A stretch of 64,000 nt of DNA from Candidatus Poribacteria bacterium (GTDB lineage: Bacteria > Poribacteria > WGA-4E > WGA-3G). The stretch spans positions 47,265 through 111,264 of the forward strand of contig JAJEDN010000114.1 in NCBI GenBank assembly GCA_022821495.1, given 5' to 3'. The translations under genes and the position numbers were made by a program. This document shows, in pieces, positions 20,110 to 30,348 of this stretch (position 1 is its first letter; the number at the start of each line of letters is the position of its first letter). The notes below the pieces were generated by a model, which had not been told where the DNA came from, did not search any database, and saw only the letters and a program-made list of their open reading frames with translations.

Positions 20110-21228
20110 ATGAGGCAGGTTGTCTTTTTAATTTTCGCCGTCACTTTTATAATCGGGCACACTTACGCACATGTAGGGGATCACGCATCCACAGAAACGG
20201 AAAACTTTCAGTTCGTTGCACATCACGAGGTAGCTGAATCGGGGTTACAAACCCCTGCTACCAGTGGACAAGGTACTCTAAAGTTCAAAGTCCTCTATAC
20301 ACGTAACCATTTCCCAGCGGAAGTCGTCGCAGCGATTGACAAGGCACACGGCGGATTTGACGTAGACAGGCGGGAAGGGAAAGGCGAAACCTACTTTGCA
20401 TTACCAGCAGTCGGTATCATCCAAATCAGTTCTGATTTGAAAACGACACGGCTAATTGAAACGCCAGCAGCATTGAAAAAAGCCAACGCACATTATGTAA
20501 CCGTCTGGACAACAACCGACGGCACACCCTATCTCTCTTTCCCCGCAAACGATGTCGGTAAAATCTTTACGACAACGATGGATGGTAAACTCGTGCATAC
20601 ATTGGAAGCACCGGGGGTAATGACGGATTTCAAACATCAGGCAGTCAATACCTATTTCAGTGAAGGTGGGAAGTTTGTTCCAACGGGCGTAACGCACGTC
20701 GATGGTATGCTCTATGTTACGACGGGTTACTCCGATTTAGACTATATTCTCGGTGCAAAACTCACGAGTCTTGACCCCCTTGAGGCGGATTGGTATCCGC
20801 TGGCGTTCGGGGGTAAAGGTGATGAACCCGGACAATTCGGGACAGGACATCATATTACAGTGCCTTATGGCACCAAGCGATTGGATGCTTCTGACCGCGC
20901 AAATGCAGAAATTGAACGCTACTCCGCAGACGGCACCTATTTGGAGACGCTCCCGTTGATTAAAGGCTCGTTCCCGTGCAGTATTGATTACGAGGCGGGA
21001 TACGCTGTTGTTGCCTGCCTCTTCGGACCGAATAAAGATAAAGGTGCCCCGCTCTACATACTGGAGGGAAACAACCTCGTCTCAACGGTTATGTTAAAAG
21101 AGGAGTTGGGTGTAGAGACGTTCCAGCATCTGCACGGTGCAGTCATCCGCAAGATTGATGGTAAGCTTTACATCATCGCCCAATCGTGGAACCCTGGCGA
21201 CATCGTGATTCTGGAACAAGTCATGTAG
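20110..21228 (+). CDS. Exported beta-propeller-like protein
   Basis: Signal peptide MRQVVFLIFAVTFIIGHTYA; repeated propeller-like segments. Confidence 0.6.
   Translation: MRQVVFLIFAVTFIIGHTYAHVGDHASTETENFQFVAHHEVAESGLQTPATSGQGTLKFKVLYTRNHFPAEVVAAIDKAHGGFDVDRREGKGETYFALPAVGIIQISSDLKTTRLIETPAALKKANAHYVTVWTTTDGTPYLSFPANDVGKIFTTTMDGKLVHTLEAPGVMTDFKHQAVNTYFSEGGKFVPTGVTHVDGMLYVTTGYSDLDYILGAKLTSLDPLEADWYPLAFGGKGDEPGQFGTGHHITVPYGTKRLDASDRANAEIERYSADGTYLETLPLIKGSFPCSIDYEAGYAVVACLFGPNKDKGAPLYILEGNNLVSTVMLKEELGVETFQHLHGAVIRKIDGKLYIIAQSWNPGDIVILEQVM
20239..20261 (-). repeat. GTAG-REP-like palindrome inside the 20110-21228 gene
   Basis: tcGGGGTTacaAACCCCtgctac, 22/23 identical to 2033-2055. Confidence 0.7.
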
Positions 21229-21284
21229 GTTCTCAGTGCTGGTGAGATCACCTAAACTTACTTTGGCAGGCAGAGCGGCTACCC

Positions 21285-22904
21285 TTACTTTAGCTGCGTC
21301 AGATTGTTCTCACCCGGGACATATAGATACGCACTCCTACCCGTGAAATACTGTGCGTACACATTCTCCCAATCGCTGTTTGTCAGTTTCCAGCGTGGTG
21401 CGGGACCGAGTTTAAAATAGACGATGTCCGCTTCTTGGAGACTCTTAAACGGATAATCCCCTATCGGCGCGCCTCGGTGCCGAGATACAAAAATAACGGC
21501 GTTGTGAATGTTTTGCGCCGCTACCATCGGCGGCAGTTTCTGATAGACATGCCCCCAATTCTGGTATCTTTCCCCAATACGGACATAACTCCATACAGTG
21601 TTGACGCTGAGCAACAGAAGGCACAACCCAACAGCAAAAGCAAGCCAGCGTCGCTGACGTAGTTTGAACCGCTCATATAGGATAACCATCCCACGTGCTA
21701 CTAACGGAATGAAACCGAGAAATGTCGATTCGGTGTAATAGCGCGCGTTTACCGGTGTGTATCCCCATGTCGAACCTTCAAAGTAGAAAAAAGCGTAAAG
21801 CAGCAGATTCCCGACGAGTAGTGCAAGACAGAACACATCGTATCTGTTCCGCGAAAGGTGGAAGAAAGGTATAAATAGCAAACACCACGGCAAAATTAAC
21901 GGCATAAAAGCAATAATCCACGTCAATGACAACGTTGCATCTTTTACTAAATTGTGATGATAACTCCCCCAACCGAGTGCGTTGAAACTGATGCACGGGA
22001 GGATGTGTCGCCATGTCCTTTCGATTGCCCATGCCGGTGTAAAAATAAATGCCCGTTCAATATTAGGATCGTAGCCCTCCATCCGAGCACCAAACCCAAT
22101 TTTATCGTAGGGCTGCGCAACCGTGTGCGTGAACATGAACGGGTCTTCCGTGAAATGTGAGTTCCACGCCATACACACACTCAGCATCACGACAAACGGA
22201 ATGAAGAAGAATCCAAAGCGTTTTATGGTAGCGAACAAGGCTTGTCGGTGCTGAAGTTGGCTGAAAAGGTGATAAAGTGTCAATCCTGCGCCGACAACGC
22301 CAAAGACGACTGCCGAGAGTGGACGCGTATTGAACGCATACCCCAACGCAAACCCTGAGAGCAGCGGGTAACCAATCCGGGCAAGGAGTGGTGCCTCGCT
22401 CTCGCACTTCAAGGTTTTGAGAAGCGCGAATAGATAGAGCGAGAGATAGAAACGGCTGACCGGTTCACTGAACCATGTTGATCCCATACCGAGCGTTGCT
22501 GGCGAAATGAGTCCAAGCACCGCTGCAAGGAGCGCGATTCCGTTGTGGATGTCCCCATATATCTCTTTGACAAACAGGTAGAGGAACAGCAATGCACCAC
22601 CCGTTGCGAGTGCAGGAATCAGCCACGGTGCGTTGATAAATACACCGAACATCAGCATCAAGGCGTTGCCGAACGGGTATTTTGAATACCATTTACCGTT
22701 TAGAACATTAACATGTGGTGAAGAAGAGAATCCCTGTTCCGAGGGTGCGGGGAACGAGAGTTTACCCTCCGCGAACAACTTTGCTTGGAATAGATATGAG
22801 ACAGTGTCTGGCTCAAAGTAGGAGAACTGGAAATAGATACCGCATAGGAGTACCGATAGCAGTACACCGAGTATTGCGATGATGACAATAGGTTTAATTC
22901 TCAT
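21285..22904 (-). CDS. Polytopic membrane protein, possible GT39-type glycosyltransferase
   Basis: Many hydrophobic segments; N-terminal FEPDTVSYLFQAKLFAEGKLSFPAP. Confidence 0.6.
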   Translation of the reverse strand: MRIKPIVIIAILGVLLSVLLCGIYFQFSYFEPDTVSYLFQAKLFAEGKLSFPAPSEQGFSSSPHVNVLNGKWYSKYPFGNALMLMFGVFINAPWLIPALATGGALLFLYLFVKEIYGDIHNGIALLAAVLGLISPATLGMGSTWFSEPVSRFYLSLYLFALLKTLKCESEAPLLARIGYPLLSGFALGYAFNTRPLSAVVFGVVGAGLTLYHLFSQLQHRQALFATIKRFGFFFIPFVVMLSVCMAWNSHFTEDPFMFTHTVAQPYDKIGFGARMEGYDPNIERAFIFTPAWAIERTWRHILPCISFNALGWGSYHHNLVKDATLSLTWIIAFMPLILPWCLLFIPFFHLSRNRYDVFCLALLVGNLLLYAFFYFEGSTWGYTPVNARYYTESTFLGFIPLVARGMVILYERFKLRQRRWLAFAVGLCLLLLSVNTVWSYVRIGERYQNWGHVYQKLPPMVAAQNIHNAVIFVSRHRGAPIGDYPFKSLQEADIVYFKLGPAPRWKLTNSDWENVYAQYFTGRSAYLYVPGENNLTQLK

Positions 22905-22932
22905 GGCGTTATCTGGTAACCCTTTAAAAAAT

Positions 22933-22961
22933 TTGACATTTATCCATCAATACGGTATAAT
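22933..22961 (+). promoter_or_regulatory. Consensus sigma70 promoter for his leader
   Basis: TTGACA (22933-22938), 17-nt spacer, TATAAT (22956-22961). Confidence 0.85.
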
Positions 22962-23058
22962 ATCATTAAGTTTGAATTAAAGTCACTAACTTTTTGTAGC
23001 AAGTTCAACGCTTTCCCAATAACGGGAGCAATACTGACCTTACAAATAACGCTAAAAA

Positions 23059-23112
23059 ATGCTTAACACTATTGCCTTCAATATCCATCACCATCATTCG
23101 GTCCACTTCTGA
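23059..23112 (+). CDS. Histidine leader peptide MLNTIAFNIHHHHSVHF
   Basis: Four consecutive His codons plus one more in a 17-codon ORF between promoter and terminator-like hairpin, upstream of his genes. Confidence 0.8.
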   Translation: MLNTIAFNIHHHHSVHF

Positions 23113-23173
23113 GTAGAGCGGATGAGGGAATGTGAATAAATATCATTGATAAGAAACAAGTTTAACTTGTGTG

Positions 23174-23252
23174 AACCCTGGTAAACAAGCCGCTCTCCTC
23201 CGTGCTATGTTGGCACGCGCGAGAAAAGCGTAAAAGTTTACTGGGTTTTTTT
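23174..23252 (+). terminator. Attenuator terminator hairpin upstream of hisZ-like gene
   Basis: aaccctggtaaac (23174-23186) pairs with gtttactgggtt (23236-23247), then T run. CCGCTCT 23190-23196 can alternatively pair with AGAGCGG 23115-23121. Confidence 0.78.
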
Positions 23253-23430
23253 ATTTTTTAACGATTAAGTTTCCGATCCGTTTTTTCCTGCTTCGCAGTG
23301 AGAACAAAAACGGGTTCTGCTGAGATCATGGCAGGACTGGAGACTTATAAGTCCTTCACTTCAAAAATTGCAACTGGAGTTTCTGAATAACAATAGATGG
23401 AGCATGTGCCCTCGTGCACATGAACGAAAT

Positions 23431-24867
23431 ATGGAGAAGTTTGATAAACCTGCCGGGACAAATGACTTTCTACCCGAGCAGATGGTTCAGCGAAATTTCG
23501 TTGAAAATATCGTTCGTGAAACCTTTGAAACCTATGGATACGCACAGGTTCAGACCCCTTTGTTTGAATCCTTCGCGCTTTTATCCGCACAATCCGGTGA
23601 AGAGATCCGGCACAAGATGTTTACGTTCGTCGGCTCGGATAGGGTAGACTACGCGCTAAGACCTGAGTTAACCGCACCTGTCTGTAGACTTGTTGCTAAC
23701 GGGCAACTGAAACACATCCCGTATCCGTATAAACTCTACTATATCGGGCAATGTGTCCGACAAGAACCGATTACCGACGGTGTCGAAGTTAAACGTGAAT
23801 TCCGACAAGCCGGTGTTGAACTTGTTGGTCCGGCTTCCGCGCACGCAGACGCAGAAATTATTGCGATGCCGATCCGAATCCTTGAAAAACTTAAGATCTC
23901 ACCGACCCAGTTAAGAATCGGTAACACAGGGGTCTTTCGCGAGATTTTCAAACAGGTTGCGCTTGATACTAAAGATCACGGTGAAATTATATGGGACATT
24001 GATTACCTCGTCCGCCTCCGCAATGACAGTCAACTTTGGGATCTGGAAACGCTGCAAGACGCTCTGAATATGTTACGTCGGTTGCAAGGTCCCGACTATC
24101 AAGGCACTCACAAGATTGAGACCGCTGCGGTTCAGGGATTAACTGAAAGTACGGCTTCTACCTTTGCTGAGAAACTGCCAACAATCGCTGAGGAAACCTA
24201 TAAAGCCCGGTGGCTTCGTTATTTCAATGTTTCTGAAGAGACTGCGCAGCGTTGTATAGATGTCTCAAAGGTCTGTGGCGATAAGGACACCGTCATGGCA
24301 ACATGGCAGACACACCTCAGCGATACTGCGCAAGCTGCACGCCAAGAACTCCTCACACTCTGCGACTGCTTGGAAAACTACGGCATTACAGACTTTGAAA
24401 TCAATCTCGGTATCACGCGTGGGTTTGATTTCTATACGGGCACGGTCTTTCAGATTGAATTGCCTGAGAAACGTTTACCGCTCTGTGGTGGCGGAAGATA
24501 CGACGGACTCATCGCATCCTTTGGCGGTCCGCCGACCCCCGGTGCTGGTTTTGCGTTCCAATTCGACGCACTTGTCGAAGCGTTTGCTGACACAGGGACA
24601 GTGAGTGGTAACGGAAGAAAAGACTACTTCATCGCAGTTAAAACCCCAGAACAGACTTCGGAAGCACTCCAACTCGCTGAAACCTTGCGGAAAGAAGGCA
24701 AAAACGTAGAAGTGGATTTAATGGAACGTGATTTTGAAGCACAGTGGGATTATGCGAACCGATTGAACTACGATTATCTGCTCCGTTTAACTACAGATGA
24801 TTCAATAGACCTGATTCACCTGAGAACTGGCGACACACAAAAAACCACTGTTCCTGATCTCCTATAG
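23431..24867 (+). CDS. hisZ: HisRS-like protein, probable ATP phosphoribosyltransferase regulatory subunit
   Basis: MEKFDKPAGTNDFLPEQMVQR, ALRPELTAPVCRLVA, GFDFYTGTVFQIELP, CGGGRYDGLI; next to hisG. ORF called from 23368. Confidence 0.75.
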   Translation: MEKFDKPAGTNDFLPEQMVQRNFVENIVRETFETYGYAQVQTPLFESFALLSAQSGEEIRHKMFTFVGSDRVDYALRPELTAPVCRLVANGQLKHIPYPYKLYYIGQCVRQEPITDGVEVKREFRQAGVELVGPASAHADAEIIAMPIRILEKLKISPTQLRIGNTGVFREIFKQVALDTKDHGEIIWDIDYLVRLRNDSQLWDLETLQDALNMLRRLQGPDYQGTHKIETAAVQGLTESTASTFAEKLPTIAEETYKARWLRYFNVSEETAQRCIDVSKVCGDKDTVMATWQTHLSDTAQAARQELLTLCDCLENYGITDFEINLGITRGFDFYTGTVFQIELPEKRLPLCGGGRYDGLIASFGGPPTPGAGFAFQFDALVEAFADTGTVSGNGRKDYFIAVKTPEQTSEALQLAETLRKEGKNVEVDLMERDFEAQWDYANRLNYDYLLRLTTDDSIDLIHLRTGDTQKTTVPDLL

Positions 24868-24935
24868 ATGTTGTTGCTTTTCAAAACTGGTAAAGAATAC
24901 AATTACTTTTCAGAGAAAGGAGTACAATTAAAGAA

Positions 24936-25715
24936 ATGAAAACGGAATCACAACGGACGCTGAATCTACTGTTACCGAAAGGCAGTCTACAGGGAGATAC
25001 CCTTGAAATGTTTCAGCGTGCCGGCTATGAACTCAACGGCTATACGTCAACAGACCGATCCTATCGAGCGACCTTTCGCGATGATAGCGAATTTCAGATT
25101 AAGATTTCACGCCCACAAGAGATACCGGTCTACGTCGGCATGGACGATTTCTATGATTTAGGAATTACCGGTCAAGATTGGGTTGAAGAAACCGATTCAG
25201 ATGTTGAAGAAATTTTGCCTTTGGAATATGGGCACATTGACATCATCCTCGCTGTTCGCGAAGAACGAGAAGATATCAACACATTTGAGGATTTAGTGAA
25301 TCTCGCTGATGGCGACATTCTCATTTCTACCGAATATTTGAATCTTGCCGAGAAATACATCCTTGAAAAAACGGAAAATAGGATCGCCCCAACGATTTTA
25401 ACGCCGTGGAAGCGGCTTAATACCGCCGGTTCTTACCAATCACCGATCACACTCATGCTATCTTTCGGGGCAACCGAGGGAAAGCCGCCAGAGGAAGCCG
25501 ACGCTATCATCGACAATTCGACGGCATCACGGCGTACAATCAAGGCGAACTCGCTCAAGGAGATTGAACGCTTACGCGAATCTGAATCGACGCTCATCGC
25601 GAACCCAAAAGCACTCAAAGATCCATGGAAACAGGAAAAGATTGAAGCATTCAAGCAGACCCTACAGAAAGGTTTGCAGAGGCGGCGGAGTCAAGCACTT
25701 CCCGGACACATTTAA
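24936..25715 (+). CDS. hisG: ATP phosphoribosyltransferase
   Basis: LNLLLPKGSLQGDTLEMFQRAGY, DLGITGQDWVEE, EEADAIIDNSTASRRTIKANSL. Confidence 0.9.
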   Translation: MKTESQRTLNLLLPKGSLQGDTLEMFQRAGYELNGYTSTDRSYRATFRDDSEFQIKISRPQEIPVYVGMDDFYDLGITGQDWVEETDSDVEEILPLEYGHIDIILAVREEREDINTFEDLVNLADGDILISTEYLNLAEKYILEKTENRIAPTILTPWKRLNTAGSYQSPITLMLSFGATEGKPPEEADAIIDNSTASRRTIKANSLKEIERLRESESTLIANPKALKDPWKQEKIEAFKQTLQKGLQRRRSQALPGHI

Positions 25716-25727
25716 GGAGCAAAACTC

Positions 25728-27062
25728 ATGGCAACCCCATTCATTAAACCGCGCGTTCCGCGCGGGATGCGAGACATCTTACCTGAACAGATGATTCGCA
25801 GGCAGTACGTCATAGGTGTGATTCGAGAGGTGTTTGAGGCATTCGGTTTTGAACCTTTACAGACACCTGCCCTCGAATTATCCGAAGTACTTACTGGTAA
25901 ATATGGACCGGATGCGGAGAAACTCATCTATCAGGCAGGACACGTCGGTGGAAAGGAGGACATCTCCCTTCGTTATGATCTTTCGGTACCACTCTGTCGG
26001 GTTATTGCGATGCACCCGCAACTGCCGAAACCGTTTAAGCGACACCAGATCGATCCAGTGTGGCGAGCGGAACGTCCGCAAAAGGGACGCTACCGCCAAT
26101 TCTTCCAGTGCGATGCAGATACGGTAGGCAGCGAGAGTATGCTCGCTGATGCTGAAAATGTTACGCTCATCTATCAGGTGCTAACGCGTCTCGGTTTCAA
26201 GCAATTCGAGATTAATATCAACGACAGGAAACTCATCACCGGCATTGGACAATTTGCGGGTGTACCCACCGAGCAACTTGGTGGACTGTATCGTTCTATC
26301 GATAAATTGGATAAAATCGGGTTAGAAGGGGTCAGAACCGAATTAGCCGAAAACCAGATCCCCGAACCAGTCATCGAAAAACTACTCGCGTTGCTTGAGG
26401 TTGAAGGTGATACGGCGACAGTCCTCAATGCACTTAGTGAGCAACTCGGCGACGCTGAAGCCGCACGAGAAGGTATAGCGGAATTGGAGGAACTGATCGG
26501 CTATCTTACGACGCTTGGTGTACCGGAAGCGTTCTATAAAGTGAATGTCTCAATGGTGCGAGGCTTGGAATATTACACAGGTCCGATTTATGAAACGGTT
26601 GTTGAAGAACCGAAAATCGGAAGCATCACAGGTGGTGGTAGATATGATGAACTCATCGGAAGTTTCAGCAAACAAGGCTACCCAGCAACGGGCACCAGTT
26701 TCGGTATTGAACGGATTATTGACGTGATGGAAGAATTTGATATGTTCCCAACTGCTGTTGGGAAGACAGTAACACAGGTGTTAGTCACTGTTTTCGATGC
26801 CGATCTCGTGCAGGAATCCTTGAAAGTAGCCTCACTTTTACGCCAAGATGGTATCCGTGCAGAGGTCTATAGCCGCCCGGCGCGCATGAGTGCGCAGATA
26901 AAATATGCGGATACCAAAGGCATTCCGTATGCGGTCATTCTGGGTTCTGATGAAGTAGAGGCAGGGACGGTTGCAATCCGAGACCTCGCGAATAGAGAAC
27001 AGCACGTTGTTCCACGCGGCGAACTGGTTGAACAAATTAGGCAGTTATCGGAATCGGATTAG
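25728..27062 (+). CDS. hisS: Histidyl-tRNA synthetase
   Basis: PRGMRDILPEQMIRR, RPQKGRYRQFFQCDADTVGS, VRGLEYYTGPIYE, C-terminal anticodon-binding domain. Confidence 0.93.
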   Translation: MATPFIKPRVPRGMRDILPEQMIRRQYVIGVIREVFEAFGFEPLQTPALELSEVLTGKYGPDAEKLIYQAGHVGGKEDISLRYDLSVPLCRVIAMHPQLPKPFKRHQIDPVWRAERPQKGRYRQFFQCDADTVGSESMLADAENVTLIYQVLTRLGFKQFEININDRKLITGIGQFAGVPTEQLGGLYRSIDKLDKIGLEGVRTELAENQIPEPVIEKLLALLEVEGDTATVLNALSEQLGDAEAAREGIAELEELIGYLTTLGVPEAFYKVNVSMVRGLEYYTGPIYETVVEEPKIGSITGGGRYDELIGSFSKQGYPATGTSFGIERIIDVMEEFDMFPTAVGKTVTQVLVTVFDADLVQESLKVASLLRQDGIRAEVYSRPARMSAQIKYADTKGIPYAVILGSDEVEAGTVAIRDLANREQHVVPRGELVEQIRQLSESD

Positions 27063-27108
27063 TTTATTCAAATTAGCTGGGTGTGTAAGGTGTGGTTGTG
27101 GTGTTTCG

Positions 27109-28749
27109 TTAAAGAGAGGAGGGCTTTTCTTGCATCACGGGAATGACATGGCTTCGGATTGTAAAACCGTCCAATGTCTCTGTTTCTACGCGAGATTCGG
27201 GATCCGTGCGGTGATCAAATACGATGTAGTATCCTGCCACCGCGTCCTCTAACTTGAGATAGGTTGCCAACTGCACTTTGCCTGACTGATAACGGCGTTC
27301 GCCTTCCCAAATCTTCGTCTCAACGATGTATTTCCGTCCGTTGTGCAAGATAAGCAGGTCAATTCTACCGCGTCCGGTTTGTACTTCAAGATACATCCCG
27401 CCGCCTACAACTCGGACAAACTGGTCAAGATAGGTATATAGGAGATATTGCCCTACAAATTCTTGCGGTGTGTCGGGGACTTGCAAGATTCGGTACCCCG
27501 CGCGTGCGATGAAATCTTGAAAATTATCAAGGAGTGCCTCTATCTCAAGTGTCCCGTCGGGTGTGAGATAATCAATAAAATCAACACTGGCATCTTGGGA
27601 GAAATATTCCCCTTCAAGTCCGTTAATCAAGGGTTGAAACGCCTGTATGATACATTGCTGATAAATTGGATTAACAATCTCACACATACCGTCAGTACCT
27701 TTTGCAATAACACCATAAGTAGCGAGTTCGCTGATAATTTCATTATGAAGTCTGAATTGAACACCTCGGTCATAAGAAGCGATCCTCATCAAAACACTTT
27801 CAAAACGAGCGTCTCTATTGATATTGGTTATCAGGTGCGTCAAGTTAGCGTTATTCTCCTGGAGGAGAAGCGCGTGTGCTTTTGCAAAGTGCGCCATCGT
27901 AATTGTCTCAGTTTTTGGAATTTCCAATTCTTCGGTGAGAATCTGCGCAAAGCGGTTGACGAGGAAAGGTTGACCTGCAGTCTGCCTATGAAGTGTTTCA
28001 ATGACTTCCGGCGCGAAGGCTTGTCCAACTTCATCGGTGTATTGCGTAAGCAATTCTTGGACCTGTTGACGGGTGAAGTTGTATAGGTGGAATTCATCCT
28101 GTATATTGAAGGGCGAAACGGATCTGTCGTAATTGAGTTGCTCAATACTTTTTACTCCGACGATACCGACGCTGTGCGGACATCGCTCCTCATCAGAGAG
28201 ATAGATAGCGCGAAGTGTGTGAAGAAAATCACTTAAAACATCCTGAGGGATGCCATCAAATTCATCGATGATGAGGACAACACTCTGATCGCCATATTCG
28301 GTGTCTAAAAAACTTGCAAACGCCTCAAAGAACTCCATCATCGAAATGTGATTCGTGAGTTTCGTGCTATCCAAGAATCGCGTGAGGGCATCAGCAGGTA
28401 CGTGTCTGCGTTCTTGGAAAACCTGCTCAATTTCCTTGCGAACCCGTTTGTAGAAAGCATCGTAAAAATCGGGTGGGGAGAGATTTTGATATGCTTCAAA
28501 ATTGAGTTGAATTGGGAAATAGGTCGATGACGCAGCTATGAGCGCGTCAAGTGCTAACCGGAAGAACGTGGTTTTTCCTGTCTGTCGAGGTGCGAAGAGA
28601 ACGATGTACCGTCCTTCCTCAATACGCGTGATGAAATCGGCAATTTCTTCAGTCCGTGAGACAATATAGTGCCGTCCAGGATACACACGACCTTGGGTTC
28701 CGAAACGTCTCATTTTTTGCTCCTCGTTTCCCTTAACATTCTTAGCCAT
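27109..28749 (-). CDS. AAA-like ATPase with C-terminal PD-(D/E)XK-like domain
   Basis: Walker A FAPRQTGKTTF, Walker B VVLIIDEFDGI; C-terminal GRGRIDLLILHNGRKYIVETKIW. Confidence 0.82.
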   Translation of the reverse strand: MAKNVKGNEEQKMRRFGTQGRVYPGRHYIVSRTEEIADFITRIEEGRYIVLFAPRQTGKTTFFRLALDALIAASSTYFPIQLNFEAYQNLSPPDFYDAFYKRVRKEIEQVFQERRHVPADALTRFLDSTKLTNHISMMEFFEAFASFLDTEYGDQSVVLIIDEFDGIPQDVLSDFLHTLRAIYLSDEERCPHSVGIVGVKSIEQLNYDRSVSPFNIQDEFHLYNFTRQQVQELLTQYTDEVGQAFAPEVIETLHRQTAGQPFLVNRFAQILTEELEIPKTETITMAHFAKAHALLLQENNANLTHLITNINRDARFESVLMRIASYDRGVQFRLHNEIISELATYGVIAKGTDGMCEIVNPIYQQCIIQAFQPLINGLEGEYFSQDASVDFIDYLTPDGTLEIEALLDNFQDFIARAGYRILQVPDTPQEFVGQYLLYTYLDQFVRVVGGGMYLEVQTGRGRIDLLILHNGRKYIVETKIWEGERRYQSGKVQLATYLKLEDAVAGYYIVFDHRTDPESRVETETLDGFTIRSHVIPVMQEKPSSL

Positions 28750-28866
28750 TTATTGTATCATATCATTTTATGGAAATCCATACCTAATTTCTAATTTAAG
28801 CATACGACATGTTCTGATATTTTCTATTTCAGGTTCAGCAAAATACATAACAGGAGACGCTGTAAA

Positions 28867-30066
28867 ATGCAAAATAACGCCTTCCGCTTTTTAAACCGTC
28901 CTAATCTCACCCGCTATATCATTTTGCTTTGTTGCATTATTCAGGCGATACAGTTAACAAGTGCGGGGTGTAGTCATACCAAACCGTATTACCATCCCGA
29001 TATACCTGATATTGAAAGACGCGAGCGTGAAACAGAAGGCGTACTGCACTATCGACTTTTGTTATTAGGGGATGGTGGGGCACCGGAACCGGGTGAACCT
29101 GTCCTGAAAACCCTCGGCGAATGGGCACGAAAGGATGCTGCGAAAACGAGTATTGTTTTTTTAGGGGACAATATGTATCCAGACGGGATGACTGAACGCC
29201 GAAAACATGAAGCAACGGAACGTCTCGGACCACAACTCTCTGTCATCAAAGATGCGGGTGTCCATGGACTCTTTATTCCGGGAAACCACGACTGGGCAAG
29301 CGGAGGAGCAGAAGGGTATAGTGCGCTTCTTGCACAAGAGAAGTTTATCAATGATGCGCTTGCTGGTGAACAGAATTTCCTGCCCTCTGGAGGTTCACCC
29401 GGTCCAGTTGCGCTTGAGCTGCCGAAAGTTAACCCTGTAGTCCGGCTTATTGTACTGGATACACAATGGTGGATCCATCAACATGAAAAACCAAAAAAAT
29501 CACCTGAAACGGTTATCGCAGAACTTATAACACTATTGGATACAGAATTGCCGGTTATCGTTCTGGGACACCACCCGTTGCAAAGTTACGGTCCACACGG
29601 CGGCTATTTTGATTGGAAGGCACATCTTTTTCCTACCAGAGCTATAAAAGAATGGCTCTGGATTCCAATACCGATGATTGGTTCAGTGCATCCGTATGCA
29701 AGGAAATACTTTTACAAATTCGATCAAGATATAGGCAGCGCACCCTACGACAATTTGATAGCGCAACTCAACCGAGCCTTTTCTGCACGGAAACTAACAC
29801 ATCAAACTACATCATTTTTAATCTATGCTTCAGGACATGAACACTCTCTACAAGTCCTGAAAGGCGAAACTATTGACTATATTCTTGTCAGCGGGGCTGC
29901 AGCGAGTCGAAAAGTGACGGAAGTGATGTCCGGGGAAAATACCTTGTTTGCGCATCAGCACACAGGTTTCATGGCGGTGGATTTTTTTCATGATGGGAAG
30001 GTCTTATTGCGCGTAGTTGAACCTGAAGGTAAAGGCGTTCTATTTCATCGCTGGTTAATTTTTTAG
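28867..30066 (+). CDS. Calcineurin-like metallophosphoesterase
   Basis: LLLGDGGAP, VFLGDNMYPDGM, IPGNHDW, VLGHHPL, SGHEHSLQ. Confidence 0.88.
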   Translation: MQNNAFRFLNRPNLTRYIILLCCIIQAIQLTSAGCSHTKPYYHPDIPDIERRERETEGVLHYRLLLLGDGGAPEPGEPVLKTLGEWARKDAAKTSIVFLGDNMYPDGMTERRKHEATERLGPQLSVIKDAGVHGLFIPGNHDWASGGAEGYSALLAQEKFINDALAGEQNFLPSGGSPGPVALELPKVNPVVRLIVLDTQWWIHQHEKPKKSPETVIAELITLLDTELPVIVLGHHPLQSYGPHGGYFDWKAHLFPTRAIKEWLWIPIPMIGSVHPYARKYFYKFDQDIGSAPYDNLIAQLNRAFSARKLTHQTTSFLIYASGHEHSLQVLKGETIDYILVSGAAASRKVTEVMSGENTLFAHQHTGFMAVDFFHDGKVLLRVVEPEGKGVLFHRWLIF

Positions 30067-30270
30067 GACTTTGAAATCAGATAACACTCTCTTCTACACA
30101 AAAATTCGGGTTTCGTTAGTGTGTTTCCTAAATTGCAAATCACATCCCGAAAAATTCCTTTCGAGAATGCCCTACAAGCCTCTTGCAAAAGACGCTCCGC
30201 TATAGGAACCCTACTGAAAAAATATAGAACCTTGTAACGGGTTTATAATTGACAACTTCTGTTTCTTCAA

Positions 30271-30312
30271 TATACACACATCGTAACATGCACATATTAC
30301 GATGTGTGTATA
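30271..30312. repeat. Perfect 16-bp inverted repeat with 10-nt loop
   Basis: TATACACACATCGTAA-catgcacata-TTACGATGTGTGTATA. Confidence 0.9.
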
Positions 30313-30348
30313 AGGACAAAGATATGTCCTGCTTATGCTTCGATTTTC

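Noticed and set aside
27448-28086. 212-aa plus-strand ORF opposite the ATPase gene
   Set aside because: No domain recognised; the minus-strand ATPase has Walker motifs and nuclease-like C-terminus.
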